Shown here: piece after piece, positions 25,891 to 38,400 of the stretch
Layout: each line of letters begins with the position of its first letter
Position numbering within the stretch: position 1 is the first letter of the stretch
NCBI RefSeq assembly: GCF_051401765.1
Contig: NC_135064.1
Coordinates: 24,712,001-24,776,000, forward strand
Direction of reading: 5' to 3'
Origin: Calliopsis andreniformis
Taxonomy: Eukaryota; Arthropoda; Insecta; Hymenoptera; Andrenidae
Length of the DNA: 64,000 nt
Made by a program: the position numbers and the translations under genes
Notes under the pieces: model-generated
Told to the model about the DNA's origin: nothing
Databases searched by the model: none
The model's input: only the letters and a program-made list of their open reading frames with translations

Positions 25891-26475
25891 GTTTTCATTG
25901 ATGAGTAACGGATTTCTAAGGGCACAGGTTTAATACAATAAATTTTTTATGGAATAGAAATCTTTTTTAATTTATTATTGTAATTGTAGGGAATTGTTTT
26001 GTGAACTATGTCACCGAAGACTATTTTATTTTTATTTTTAATCTAAAGAATTAGAGTTAAAAGGCTATGATCGTAAAAAGGCGGGAAAAAATTTGAATTT
26101 AAAATAGTTTTGGAGCACTGAATTAATTTGTGTATCTAATACAAGCGATACAATTGAGAATACAAAATAATTCGTGTTGGAACAAATTTGGAAAATGTAC
26201 AGAAGCCAGGTATATATTTTCTCCTGTCTATTAATGAGCGTAATTCTAGAGTAAAGAAAGTTGGCGGATGAAGACCGTTGCGTATCAATGTGGCGATAGA
26301 AAAACTAAGGGTTACATCTTGGCCCTATGAAGCAAGAAATAGAGAGGCGCCAGTCAGAGTTGCAGCTTCGTAATGATGTAGTTACATATCTCGATTTAGC
26401 ATGGCTCGCAGTCTTGTCCGTTACTGGGTACTTAACTTACTTTACTAGCGCGAGGTTTGCCGCTCTCCTACCTAG

Positions 26476-26501
26476 GAGCGAGCTGTAGACACAGCTCGCT
26501 C
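26476..26501. repeat. perfect 11-bp hairpin with 4-base loop
   Basis: GAGCGAGCTGT is followed after the loop AGAC by its exact reverse complement. No function is apparent. Confidence 0.6.
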
Positions 26502-29500
26502 GAACAATAACGACAGGACGTAGAAAAAGCAGCTGAGAAAAAAAAGAATGTTACACAGAAAAAAGAAACAAGGTTAAACGGTAGAGAGTAAGCATTCTTA
26601 TTAAAATAATCATTAGCAACATGCTGTAAGAGGAAGAACCCATTACTATCTGATACTCGAATTAATCGCTACCTAATTCGCTTATCCTACTCTTCGACGC
26701 TCAAGAGCTTCTCGCGCTAATGGATCACTTCAATACGATAGCAGAGGAACAGTTATTGGCTTCTGGATTATCTGTTTCCTCGATAGTTACATGGATTCGT
26801 GAGTCAGCTGTATTTGCTGTACGATGTGCATAGTATTCGACAAAGTAAAATATTGATTTTTGCAACGTACCAGCAGGCTTTAAGGTAGAACAATAAGACC
26901 TGAAGCAGTGTATGCGGAGTACGAGTATCAAGGGGAAAATGGTAGGTGTATTATTGACAAACAGACAAAGTTGTCTGTTTACATAGAAAGCGCTTTTGTA
27001 TACCGAACTGATTTTGTTCTGGCCACGTAATAGTAAGCCATTTTATGAGATACCTACACATATAAATTGGTAACAGGATGATAAAAGGTCACTGACCAAG
27101 ATGGAAATTATCATAATTAAATTAAGTTAAGTTTCAAGATTATTTTCAAGACTATTTCTAAAAACACTAAAAACTTCACAGGTGGTTTAAATTGTGTCTT
27201 CTATCTTGTATCTATGCTTAATTATTATAAGTACTTGAATGACTAAAGGATCCATAAACACGCGACCAGAATAAAATAGACAGACCGTACCCCGAAGTAC
27301 AAAAGGCAAGAACGAACGAAAGCATTTATTTTCACAACTACCATTAAATCGCAACGGAATGACCCCTAGATATCGGAATCGATCGATGTTTCAGTCCCAC
27401 CACGACTCCTAAGCGCAATCGGTATGCTCCAAATACCGGACCCCAAGCGAATCCTCCGAAGAATTCGAAAGGCCAGCAGGGGCTTTGACTATCTCGCGCC
27501 ACCTTAATGCCCCTATATGCTCTAAACTGCTACTGGCTGCTGCCTCCTTCTCCCGTCCTCGTCCCACCTTCACGTCCTTCCTCGTTCTTCCACGACAAAG
27601 AAAACGAGGAGTTCGCGTGCGTGTCTCGAAGCTATGCAACAGGGAGATCCAGGGAAGCTGGGAGGGAGGGATAAACCAATATACCGAGGCCGGTAGCAGC
27701 GAAGACTGCGTGACACGTCGGACGCGTGCGTGTGCGTTGGCGCCAGGCCGCATTCTCGCATTCGTTAACTAACACATCGAATTAAGTCCCTCTACGTCGA
27801 AGCTCGTGCCTTCTCCCTTACAGCCCCCCTCCTTCCCTCCCTTTATCTCACTGGTCCGTACTCTCTGCTGCGATCCCTCTCGCGAAATCGTCTCCCCTTT
27901 CGGCCCCTTCGCTCCCTCGCGATATTAAGAGCGGTCACGGATCCCAAATTTGCCATCCTCCGGGAGGGGGGCGGGGGTAACCGATTTGTCCTCGTCCCGT
28001 TTGCACGCCACCGGTACGTGGTTAAGGTGACCGGTTTCCACCGGTGCAAATCGTGTTTCGGGACAAAGCGGTTCTCGGGAAGAGTATCGTCATCCCAGTC
28101 TTATCGTCCCGCGAATCGAGACGCACTGTTTTCGTTATCGATGATGATATAATTACTAGGATGCAGTTCTGGATCGAGGAGTGGGCTGTGTCTGGCTTCG
28201 GCTGGTTTTTGTTGGGCTTCTTCGTGGTAGTAATTATTGCATTCTAAGGTGATTGGTTTTTGGTATAGTAGTGTAACAGGGATATTGAGTTCATAGCTTG
28301 TTTCGAGCCACTCAATGGTAAGGGGTTGACAGTAATAGTACATCTGGTCTTGGCACAGTTTAGAATTCCTGAGTCTTGTATGCAGTATTAAGTTTATAGG
28401 GCCAATGTATTGTTTTCTATTTCTGAAAGCAACAATATCCAGTATATAAGTACATATAAAATTTGAAAAGCGTGTCTGGCTATAGGGTCCACAATTTTAA
28501 TTTATGCACTGAAAGGGTGATTCAAGTATTCAATCCTTTTCAGACTAATAATGTAGGATGATAAAAAGGGGTCGAGAAAACAATTAAATTACTAAAGTCA
28601 CATAGTCAATTATGAAATGTCGCTGTTTCTTTCTGCTATCAGTACATGCGTGGACTCGAATGCAACTTCTTTTTTTACCACTTCGTCCTACATCGCGACC
28701 AACTTCTTGTAGCGTGCTCGTTCATCTTCGCGTGGTCGAGACGAGATTCGTTTAATGTCATCGTTTAGTTGACAGAGCACGATACGACATTCACGGATCA
28801 TTAATGATATGAGCCGAGCATGAAGCTGTCGCCGATTCTTTTTCACACTGATGTCCAGGGAAAAGAGCGACGGATGGAGACCGTGCGGAGATCACGCCGT
28901 GGAAATGCGGCGTGAGGGTCGTGAAATATTTGCTTTCGCTTCAATGATCCAAGAAGAGACGCCTGATCGACGAGGTCGGTAATTAATCGATATCAGTTTA
29001 CAATGAACGAAAGGGAGCGTTGGAAGAGCGGTTATGATTCCAGTGATCCCATAATGAATGTTAATTACCAGTTAATGGGTAAACTGTGCGGGTTGCTGAC
29101 GTAGGAATTCTCGTCTGTTAAAAGTTTGCAGATTGATAGACCGTGCAAGTAGGTTATTGACTTATTATTTGTTAGATTTCGTAATATAATAATGTAAATT
29201 GAAGTGACTGTCGATATTTTATTGGAAACAAGGAAAAGAAAAAAATTCTGCTCCTCAATCCTTCTAGTAATTGTGTTTTATATTGGTGATCAGTTAATTT
29301 ATGATTTTTTGTCTATTGAAGTTAATGGTAGTAGCACCTTACTCATTTGACAATAACCCAAATCTTAGATCACCCTTTGAACCCCTCATAAGGAATCCCC
29401 ATACATGAAAAATATCACCTTTATTTATATATACACAATCGTGAAACATATCAGATATCAATATCTAGTTCAGACATTTAAAAAGGATCAGTAATAGCAT

Positions 29501-29539
29501 ATGTGATAGCAACCGGATTAGTTCCTCATCGCTTTCCCA

Positions 29540-29800
29540 ACATTTGCACAGAGTAACACTACGATAATGATGATAATAACACTGGGGATATCAAGGATGA
29601 TATGATTATATGACAACAAAGGCATTACAACGATGACAACAACAACGACAGTAGTACGGTAATAATAATGGTAACGAGGACAGCTACAAGACAATGAAAA
29701 TCCATTAATGGTGATCATGAGAGCAACAACAAAGGACGACAACGGCTACTACGATGACAAGAGACAACGCTGACGGCAATGACGGAGGACAATGACGACG
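29540..29800. repeat. imperfect ACA/ACG/ATG triplet-rich stretch
   Basis: The region is dominated by imperfect repeats of ACAACAACG, GATGACAAC and similar words on the plus strand. The longest open frame over it (minus strand, 74 codons) is Val/Ile-rich and low in complexity, as expected for translated repeat. I do not regard it as a gene. Confidence 0.5.
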
Positions 29801-30800
29801 ATATGGGGATACTACATCAGAACTAGCATTCCAGAAGCGTCCTAAACTGTTTGTCCACTTCGATATTTATCATCTACCTCACCCTGGACACGGTCCCGAC
29901 TCACAGTGGGCCCCAAAGAAAAGGGTGATGAGGATCTCGCCATGTAGACAGGCTTAAAGGGGGGACAAGAAGGATGTCTGGCTATAATAGAGGCGCCGTG
30001 TAACAGCACTCATGCATCTCATTAATATGCTACAATTAAGTATGCATCGTTGTACGCGGACGTTGTTGATTAAAATTGACTGCAAAATTGACACTTGTTA
30101 ATATTTATTAAATCACATCGTATGAAGATGTACAATGTGTAACATAGTTTATATGTGGAATTAATAATAATAATACCTTATTACATCACACGATGAAAAG
30201 ATTGTATACGAATAATGACAATGAAGATATAATACATGAATGACTGATTAGTATGCAAGGGGCAAGATTCAGCGATTATAGCCATTATAAAAGCTGATCC
30301 TATTATTAATTATTGACCCCACTAATAGGATGATTGAAAAATACTTATAGGTTTTTGTGTCAAAAATGATCAATTACCTTTCATTATTCAAATGAGCTGT
30401 TAGTCAGAGGGAATCATGTATAATATATAGAAGATGAGGAAACAAATTAGCTTTAATAACAACTTAAATTGTCACGAATACTTTGATTACCGCGTCATCC
30501 GTACGTGGATGACAGTATGATTTATTTGACACTGGACAATATTAATAATAAAAGTCTCACGAACTTAATAAAAGTCGGTAGAAATTCTGTCAAATGTTTG
30601 AGGAAACTTCGCAAACCAGGAAATAACTAGATAGATCTAGACATCTTAGAAATCACACGATTTTTCTCGTTCTTATTTTTAATGTCACAAATAGTACCAA
30701 AAAATTGATATACTTGGAGGATTATCCATTCCCAATGTTTAAACAAAACAGCACATATCCGAGACGTTAGTCACCGGCACAATCACGCCGGTGAGCATCT

Positions 30801-32454
30801 TAAACACAGCTCGTACGTCAACAAAATGTATCGTCTGAGGTGTTCAAGGGATTACGCGCCTCACGCGTTCGATTGTTGAATAATCATCGAGATACAGTAC
30901 GCGATACGACTTTGCTTTCAAGGTATCAGCCGTTTACGAGGTCCGAGCGTCGATCGTACACGTCTACTAGCTACTGCAGACGGAGGAAGAAAGACGCGGA
31001 GGCGAGCGAGAAAGAGGCAAACAAGAATCAAGCAAGGAAGGAGCGAGAGGCGCACAGCGAAAAAGAAAGAGAGGGACCCACGAGCAAATTATCTGGTATT
31101 TTCTTTCTTTGCGGCTAAGCAAAGGTCAAAAGTTGAGCAATGCTCTCGTTATCGGTGCAAACACCGCCTTCGCAAATGCAGCAACGGAACGGACAGATTT
31201 ACGACTTCATCGGCTTGCGCGAAAACGTAGTTCCCGCTCTATCCTTTGTCAAACGAACCCTCCTCAATCATCTGACAAATCTCTCTCTATTGAACTCCTC
31301 TAGGGTCACTGACAAATCACAGGATTCATGAAGGACGAGATGGGTCGAAATGGGTCCTCCCAGAGAAGTGACCATCCTGAGTGAGGCTCAGTGTCCCCAA
31401 GGACTGGCAGAGGCTTAAGCCAAAGCCAAGGGGTTACTCTGGATCGTTTCACGTGCGGAGCTTCCGGTTGTCTGCCTCAGCGAAACGGGAGATAAATAGA
31501 TCGACGGTCACCGATAAAAAGCGACGAAGGGAGGAGGGAAAAAACGTAGAGGAGAGACAGAGAGAGACGTGTCGTGTACGCGCATAATGTACGAGTCCTG
31601 AGAGGAGCTGGAGTCCCTCCCGGAGGCGCGGCGCCGCGCCGCGCCACGGCACGACGTTGCGACTATAAGTAAGTCTCGCGCGGCGCGCCGCGGCTTAATG
31701 CCGTTGCCGCGTTCGTGGCGCCAAGAGGAGGGCCCATTGGCGACGATAAGCCTCCTTCGTGTCCGGCACGGACGAGAAAAAGAAAGAGAGAAAAACGGAG
31801 ATAGACACACAGCAGCCAGCTTTCACCCGCGTTTCAGCAGCGGCTACACATATACACACACAGAGACACGCGTGTACGCATATACCCCGAACGGGGTGTG
31901 GATCGCGACAGTGTAGATAATACGTAGCTGTCAGTCGTGTTCGACCAGTGTCAGTCTGCGGTTGGTGCCGGTGAACAGTGGCCGCGTGTCTTTCCTCACC
32001 AACTCCCCTAACAGCACACACTCCAACCCCTATCGAGGGGCCTATCCGAGCGATTTCAACGGCCCGCTTCCTTCTTGAACCGTATTTCGTATCGAGGTGT
32101 TGCAACCCGACCGATGGTTTCGTAGAAACGCGAGCGTGACACAGTTCATCGTTCAAGTTCACGCGGAGTGACACGGTCGAAGGCTTCTATCGTTCTTCAC
32201 CCGTCGAGCAGTGGAAAAAAACGCTTCGAACCGAAAGAGTGTTCTAACTGGTGCCCTGGTGGATCCGTCATCCGGTCGTGTTCGCTGGTAGCGGGATAAA
32301 AGAGCCGGGGTGCAAGTGTCAGTGACAGAGGAAGAGGGGGTGCGCATGGTCCGTGCGGCCCGTGGCGAGATTCACCCCTGTCCACGAGCGCGGACCCTTC
32401 TACTGACCGTTTGGATGGTGATCGTCGCGGTCGCGTTTTGACGTTCCGACGACC
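30801..32454 (+). promoter_or_regulatory. CpG-rich promoter and 5' untranslated region of the LRR gene
   Basis: GC content rises from about 30.8 kb and stays high to the LRR start codon. A candidate core promoter is TCAGTC at 31931-31936 (arthropod initiator, A+1 at 31933) with GGTTG at +28 to +32 (31960-31964), which fits the downstream promoter element consensus RGWYV. That gives a 5' untranslated region of about 520 bases with no required intron. A TATAAG at 31664-31669 inside a GC palindrome is a less likely alternative. Confidence 0.35.
31621..31697. repeat. GC-only palindromic patch flanking TATAAGTAAG
   Basis: Runs of GCGCCGCG-type sequence at 31625-31645 and 31677-31693 include a 9-base perfect inverted pair (GCGCCGCGC at 31631-31639, GCGCGGCGC at 31678-31686) around a short AT-containing centre. 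The centre carries TATAAG and a splice-donor-like GTAAGT. Confidence 0.5.
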
Positions 32455-35400
32455 ATGTCCGGTCTGTTTTACACGCTTCTGGGCCTGGCGGCCAGCACCA
32501 GCCTCCATTGCGCCGTCCGACGAGAGATAAGCCCGTGCACCTGCCGACAGGAGGAGTTCTCTAGTCCCGTTATCAACCCGGCCGCGGCGGCCGCCGCTGC
32601 CGCGGCTGCTGCCAACACCGCCAGCAATGCTGCCCACCACGGACACGGGGAACGGATCGAGGTGGTCTGCGAGCGCATGGATTCGTTCGAGCAGGTCGCG
32701 GGGGCGTTAAGGGGCAAGTTCACCGCCGAACAGCAGATCACTCTGAGGGTCTCGCACTCGAACCTCAGGGATATATCGCGGCACGATTTCAAAGAGCTGC
32801 GGATGTCCATCACCAGGCTCGAGCTCAACCACGATCATCTAGGGTGAGTGTAAGTTTGCACGCTCACGAGCCGGTCCCTCGAGCTTCCTACGTGTCAGGC
32901 GGACTCTGTTTTCTACGCGACGCGAGCGGTAATCTCAGTCTTGCTGCTCTTTGCTCGTCTATCGTTGATCTTCCTTGTGTTTATTAGCACCTTATCGCCT
33001 CTTTCGGAACGACCTCCCGTCTAACGATGAGTTTTACCAAGCGTTATTTTTTTTCGTCTTTCGATGATTCTTTGGGAAGTTTCACGAGTTTTACGTACTT
33101 TCTTTCGAGATGTCATTCAATATTTCTGTCAGTTGAATTTTATGCACTCGTGCACTGTTCATATTCTGTTGCATAAAATAGTACAAATTGTATGTTAATA
33201 CTTATAAGAATGTATACCTTATCAAATGTCAACGAACTTTACCTCACAATTAGGTTCCGTGCCAAAACAGTGCATAAGAGCTAAAAAAATTTCAGCGTTT
33301 GTGTTAAATTTGTACTCTATATACCTAGATTCGTTTCTTCCAAAATAGAGGAATTTTTATCTCGGTTAATACGTTCAAATTAAACCTGAAAATAGTGTAA
33401 TTAATAGTCCTCTATTTTCTCTCTTTTTTCTGCCTCTCTACGGTAGTCCTTAAAGACACATATCGATGATTGAAAAGTAAAAGTCGCTCCCCTGAGTGTT
33501 TCATTCCGCTTTATTCTTCAAGAATGCAAAGGTTTCGCGTAAGGAAATGCGTGTCGCTACGAAACAAAGCGCTCCATCAGCCAATGTAGCAGAATGAATA
33601 CTTTCGCTCGCGATTGACCTCGCGATTTCAAGGAATCCTCTCCCGTTCATGGAAGATGTAAAATCGAAGAAATTCTTTCGGCCCTTTCTGACGAGCATTA
33701 AAGGAAATCGTTTGACACGATAATAGTGATATCAGCCACGCTTGCTCTAATCATGCGCGTGTACACTCGATCCATCAAATGTGATTCTAAACTTTTGAAA
33801 CTTCCTTTTTTATTTATTTTTCTCAGAGTTTTTCCGTTATTTCTGTTTTCATACATTTTAAGCAATTCAGCTCTTCTGACAGTCGCAATTCTGTGACGCA
33901 TCATTAGTAAATACGCGCAACTAGAGATACTTTGATTTCTAGAATTTATTGCTGCAGCTATCAATGATTAGCGTGTATCTAATCGAAATGATTAGCTTAA
34001 AAAAAAATTATAATTCTTTTTAATATTTCTTTTCTTTCTTTTTTTACTTTTATTCCTCGTTGATTCAAAACGACGTTACTTTGACTGCCTTAGTAGCTTC
34101 ACTGCTGAGCTCTGACAATATTTAAGAAGAAGTGACTCGATGGGTGAAATTTGATCTGATAAAAGATTCGTAACGCTGAATAATAAAGTTGACAGTGCAT
34201 TTCGTTCGTTTTAACCACGAATTTCTCGATCATTTGCGAAATAACTTTCGTAAAGCGTACGATACAAAGAGCACGTAGACAAAGAGGTGAAAAAGTCAAC
34301 GAAACTATGTACACGCAGAGTCAGCGCAGAAAGTAATTATCGCAGGTATTTCTGCGCAAACATTTGTCATTCAAGGCTCATAGAGGAGCACGCGTGCAAA
34401 CGCACCACATGCATTGATACGAACGACAATATCTTTACAAAAGGTCATCGTCTGATGTTGCGAGCACTGAATAAAGATGTTTGTATATAACAAAGAAGTG
34501 GCTCCAATTAGCGTAATTATTTCGCAGATCGACGGTTACATAGAATGCAGAGTGGCAGCGGGAAACCTTTACGAGCGTCCTTCAATTCGTAATGTGTTCA
34601 CTCGAACAGGGAATGTACACCGCTATCTGGTCCAACTATTTTAATCTTCTTCTTTATCTACAGATGCCACTTTTTATTTTTATATATTTTTATATCGTCA
34701 AACGATAATGTATTAAATAATACAGAGATAAATACGTCAGAAATCAAATCCTTTTCTGCCTCGAAAATTCCCCCATCGAGGTGATTAAATTAACTGAATT
34801 TTATTGAGAATTACCATAAAAGAGAGGCGGAAGAGGTGGGATAAAAGCGAGAGTAATTAAGATAAAGCTGAGGTCTTTGTTCGAAACGGAGCAAAAAGGA
34901 TACCTTCGAAGAAATAGGAAAGAAAAAGAAGCTCTGTTGCGCGATACACCGATACGCGAAATTGGCCTTATTAATGCCAACTTCCTGATTAGAGTCGAAT
35001 GTGGCGGGAGTGACAAGTTTTCGCGTTTCTATTATAGAAATTACCTTTGTCATAGTAAGAATGACACAAAGGACGAGCACTGGTCTTCCTTGATTATCCT
35101 GATACGAGTACTTTGCCGAGAGAGATGAGAGAAAACGAAAGTCCTTGAGGAGTGAACGATCATCGAGAATGCGTCTTCTCACGAGAGACAGAAAAGGAAA
35201 GAAAGAGGCGAGAGCGGGCGCGAGAATGAAATCTTAATCGTGCCTGACCTTTTCGACGACGAGTTATCGACGGGCTCAGCGCTTATCGTTTCGGAATAAT
35301 TAAATAACGAAATGCTGGCGTGAACCAACATTATGTGAATAATCGAACGATAATGACTGCCAACGCCTCTGTTTCGGACATTCCATTGTACCTTTACCTT

Positions 35401-38400
35401 TTGAGAGGGCCTCAAGATTATGTAAAATTGCTATATAGAAACTAAGCTGAATGAAACACTTTTATCAAAAAGAACTATTTTAATTGTGAATTGTCTAATT
35501 TTATGGAAATAGTGTACTCTAACTTTGACTGCTATGTTAGTCTTATTTAGGCAACAAGTGTAGAAAAAAACTATTAGAAAATAAATTGAAAAGTTAATTA
35601 AGGAAGAAGTGGAAGAAGCCTTGGGTTTATATAATATTAAAAGCGCTGTGTTTGTTTTGATATAAGTTCTGGTAAATATAGCCTAGTAGTTCAACTATTA
35701 AATTACTATGCAGGTATTTTTGTAATAAAGGGATAGTTCTCAAAACATTCAGTTTAATTAGTATTCACAGAAGTCTCGTGACAAGTTGTTTATACTGAGT
35801 GAATAGTTTAACGCAATCCTTCTTGCTCCATAAGTGGAGCATGACGGAAAAATTCGAGTTTCCTTCTTTGGTCCGTGACTAGGACAATGAACACTAACTT
35901 TGTTACACCACTGATAATTGGTAATTGATTGTATATCACTCGTTAGCAGTGTGTTTACAAGAACACATGTTGTTCGGCGTTTGATCGCTTACAGACGAAG
36001 ATAACGTGTTATCGAGAAATGGCACTCGAGGAGGTTTAAGTTTTTCGTGTTCGAGAGTTATCTGGGGAGATCGATGGCCTAACTATCTCGATTATAATCG
36101 GTCCAAATATATGTAGCAACTTACCATGAGTTTTCATCGATTGATTAGCATTTTTCACAAAAAATTAATTCCAGTTTTTATATTTCTCAGACATTTTCCA
36201 TTCCACGCATAGTAATTTTAGTTTTAAACAAACCAGTTTTTAATTAACTTCTCTTTTTATTTATTTCTTAATTCTCTGTTTTCCCAGTTGCCTAGGTTAA
36301 AAATTCCTATCTTTTTTTATTTTAATTACATAATTTAATATTATTTATGATGTTATGTAGATGAAACTGTCACTCACATATTGGTAACGTAGTAGTCAAA
36401 AGGTTAAACTTTGGAAGGGTTGAATATTATCACGAATCAATTCATCGTAGATCCATCGTAGATACTTCATTACATACTGAATAATAGGATTAAGGAGCCT
36501 GTTCGTGTTTTGTAGGTTCGTAGACGGCAATGTTTTCGCGGGTTTGGGAAGAACGCAGTATCTTAGTCTCGCGGATAACGAGGTACCGTCTATACCGAGG
36601 CATATTCTGTCGCATCTGTCATTGCTGAGGACCCTAGATCTCAGCAGAAATCGGATAAGCCGTATAGACTCGGATGACTTTAAGGTATGCATGTATACAC
36701 AACTCATAAAAATCTGCTTCGCTATTCTACTGTCTCTATTTCCAACAGAGATGGGCAGGATTTTATTCTCTTAATTGTGCTGCAAAGTGAATCAATTTTT
36801 ACTCAAATAAGAATGTATCTCATTAATTATATTAATCAAAATAATTTAAATCAATGCCCAACTCTGATTCAACTTTTATTATGTACAAAATCTACATATA
36901 CTCGATTTTATGGTCCATTGCGATGGAATGCCAAATAGTTGACACGTGAAACACGTGCGTGAAAATGAGACACGTAAAAGGGATATCGACTGGCAATCGT
37001 ACATACGGAGTACCTCGTAAACAGGAAGAATATGAATGCGATATTAATGATGATCAATTATAACCGTTGATGTAACCTTTTTGACCGTTATAGCGCTGAC
37101 GCTTTTATCGAATTGATTAAATCTGATCTCCTTTAAACCGAATAACTTCTGGGATGTATGAATCGTCTTGGACGTTCATTACGATCCCTGTTGCATGAAA
37201 AGGGGAAACTTTTTATTTAAGGCTGTACTCCAAACCTAATTCAATCCCCCTCCAAGTTCCATAACATTTTTCTAGAACACTTCCCTCACAACTAAAAAAA
37301 AAAGGAAACATAAAGGACAACATTTCGTAAGAGATGGGTAAACATGAATAATCAAACTTATGCTAACAAACTCGCAGTGGGAAATAGGATTCACTAGAGA
37401 TTACACATTCTTTGCGTTTCTTTTCCCACTGGAACAGATAAACTGAGCGAATAATATTTTCTCCTAAGCACGTTTCGCGGTCTACGCGTGACTCGATGAT
37501 GTACTCGCAGCCGGCGTATGAACGAACAATTCATCTCGAGAAGAGGAAGACAGGCAGCAGAGGTTGGTGGGGTTCCCCTGGCGCTTGACGCGCACGTGAC
37601 CAAACACGTGCAGAGAATTGTCCGCCAATCGTTCTCCAGACGATTCGTGCTACTTGCGAGCCTCTTTTTTTACAACTGCCTCGTGCTGTTTACCGCACGT
37701 TCTGTCCGCTGGAACAAAAAATAAAAATACACCAAAGCCTTCTGTTCGCACCTCTGACACCGCTGTGCTTCTACCATGTAACTTTTTCTTGCTTGGCAGC
37801 GTATAATCGGTAATGTACGCTACAAACTAGCCGCTCTTCGTTACATAAGATTCTTTCTGGGATATATCATATTTGCAACTTATCTTCGAGTTTGCAACTC
37901 AATTATTTACGTACCGAGTTATAACCTTTGTATTGCTTGTTTGTATATTTTAAAGCAAAGTAAGCATTTTATTGTCGCGTATTCATTTAAAAAAGGAGGG
38001 AAATATAGATGGTGTTTTAATTATTGTTTAATTATTTGGAGAAAGAATGTGTATGTTTATCGTACAGCGGTGAACAGCTGAATTGTTGATTCGTATCGAT
38101 TGGTTTCCGCAAATACAGTGCAACATGCATACACCTACACGCTTTGGACATTCCAACCACGTAACAATGCCTCTTCAATAATCCGTTCGCACTTGTTGGT
38201 GATCCGTGTCGCTGCCGCTCTCGATTGAAAGCTACGCGTCCTCGGATTTAATCGTCTCCAACGACGTTAATCGCGATCCCTTTTAAAATGTTGTCTCATT
38301 TTCTTTTTGCGCATAAATCGAGTGTTCTGTCGCCTCTAAATAGTTTGCAGCCCGAAAACGCATTCTCATCGTATGATTTTCAGTACAACCCGACGCTGCA

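Larger units (their letters stand above)
25025..30800. other. intergenic, no gene recognised
   Basis: The stretch is AT-rich with GC-richer patches at 25.3-25.7 and 27.4-28.1 kb. It contains a 12-base tandem repeat (25855-25890), a perfect small hairpin (26476-26501) and a triplet-like repetitive stretch (29540-29800). The open frames show no domains. The patch at 27.4-28.1 kb could be a promoter or untranslated exon, but nothing decides this. Confidence 0.45.

Noticed and set aside
31695..32174. 159-codon minus-strand frame in the LRR promoter region
   Set aside because: It lies in the GC-rich 5' region of a plus-strand gene, with no homology recognised.
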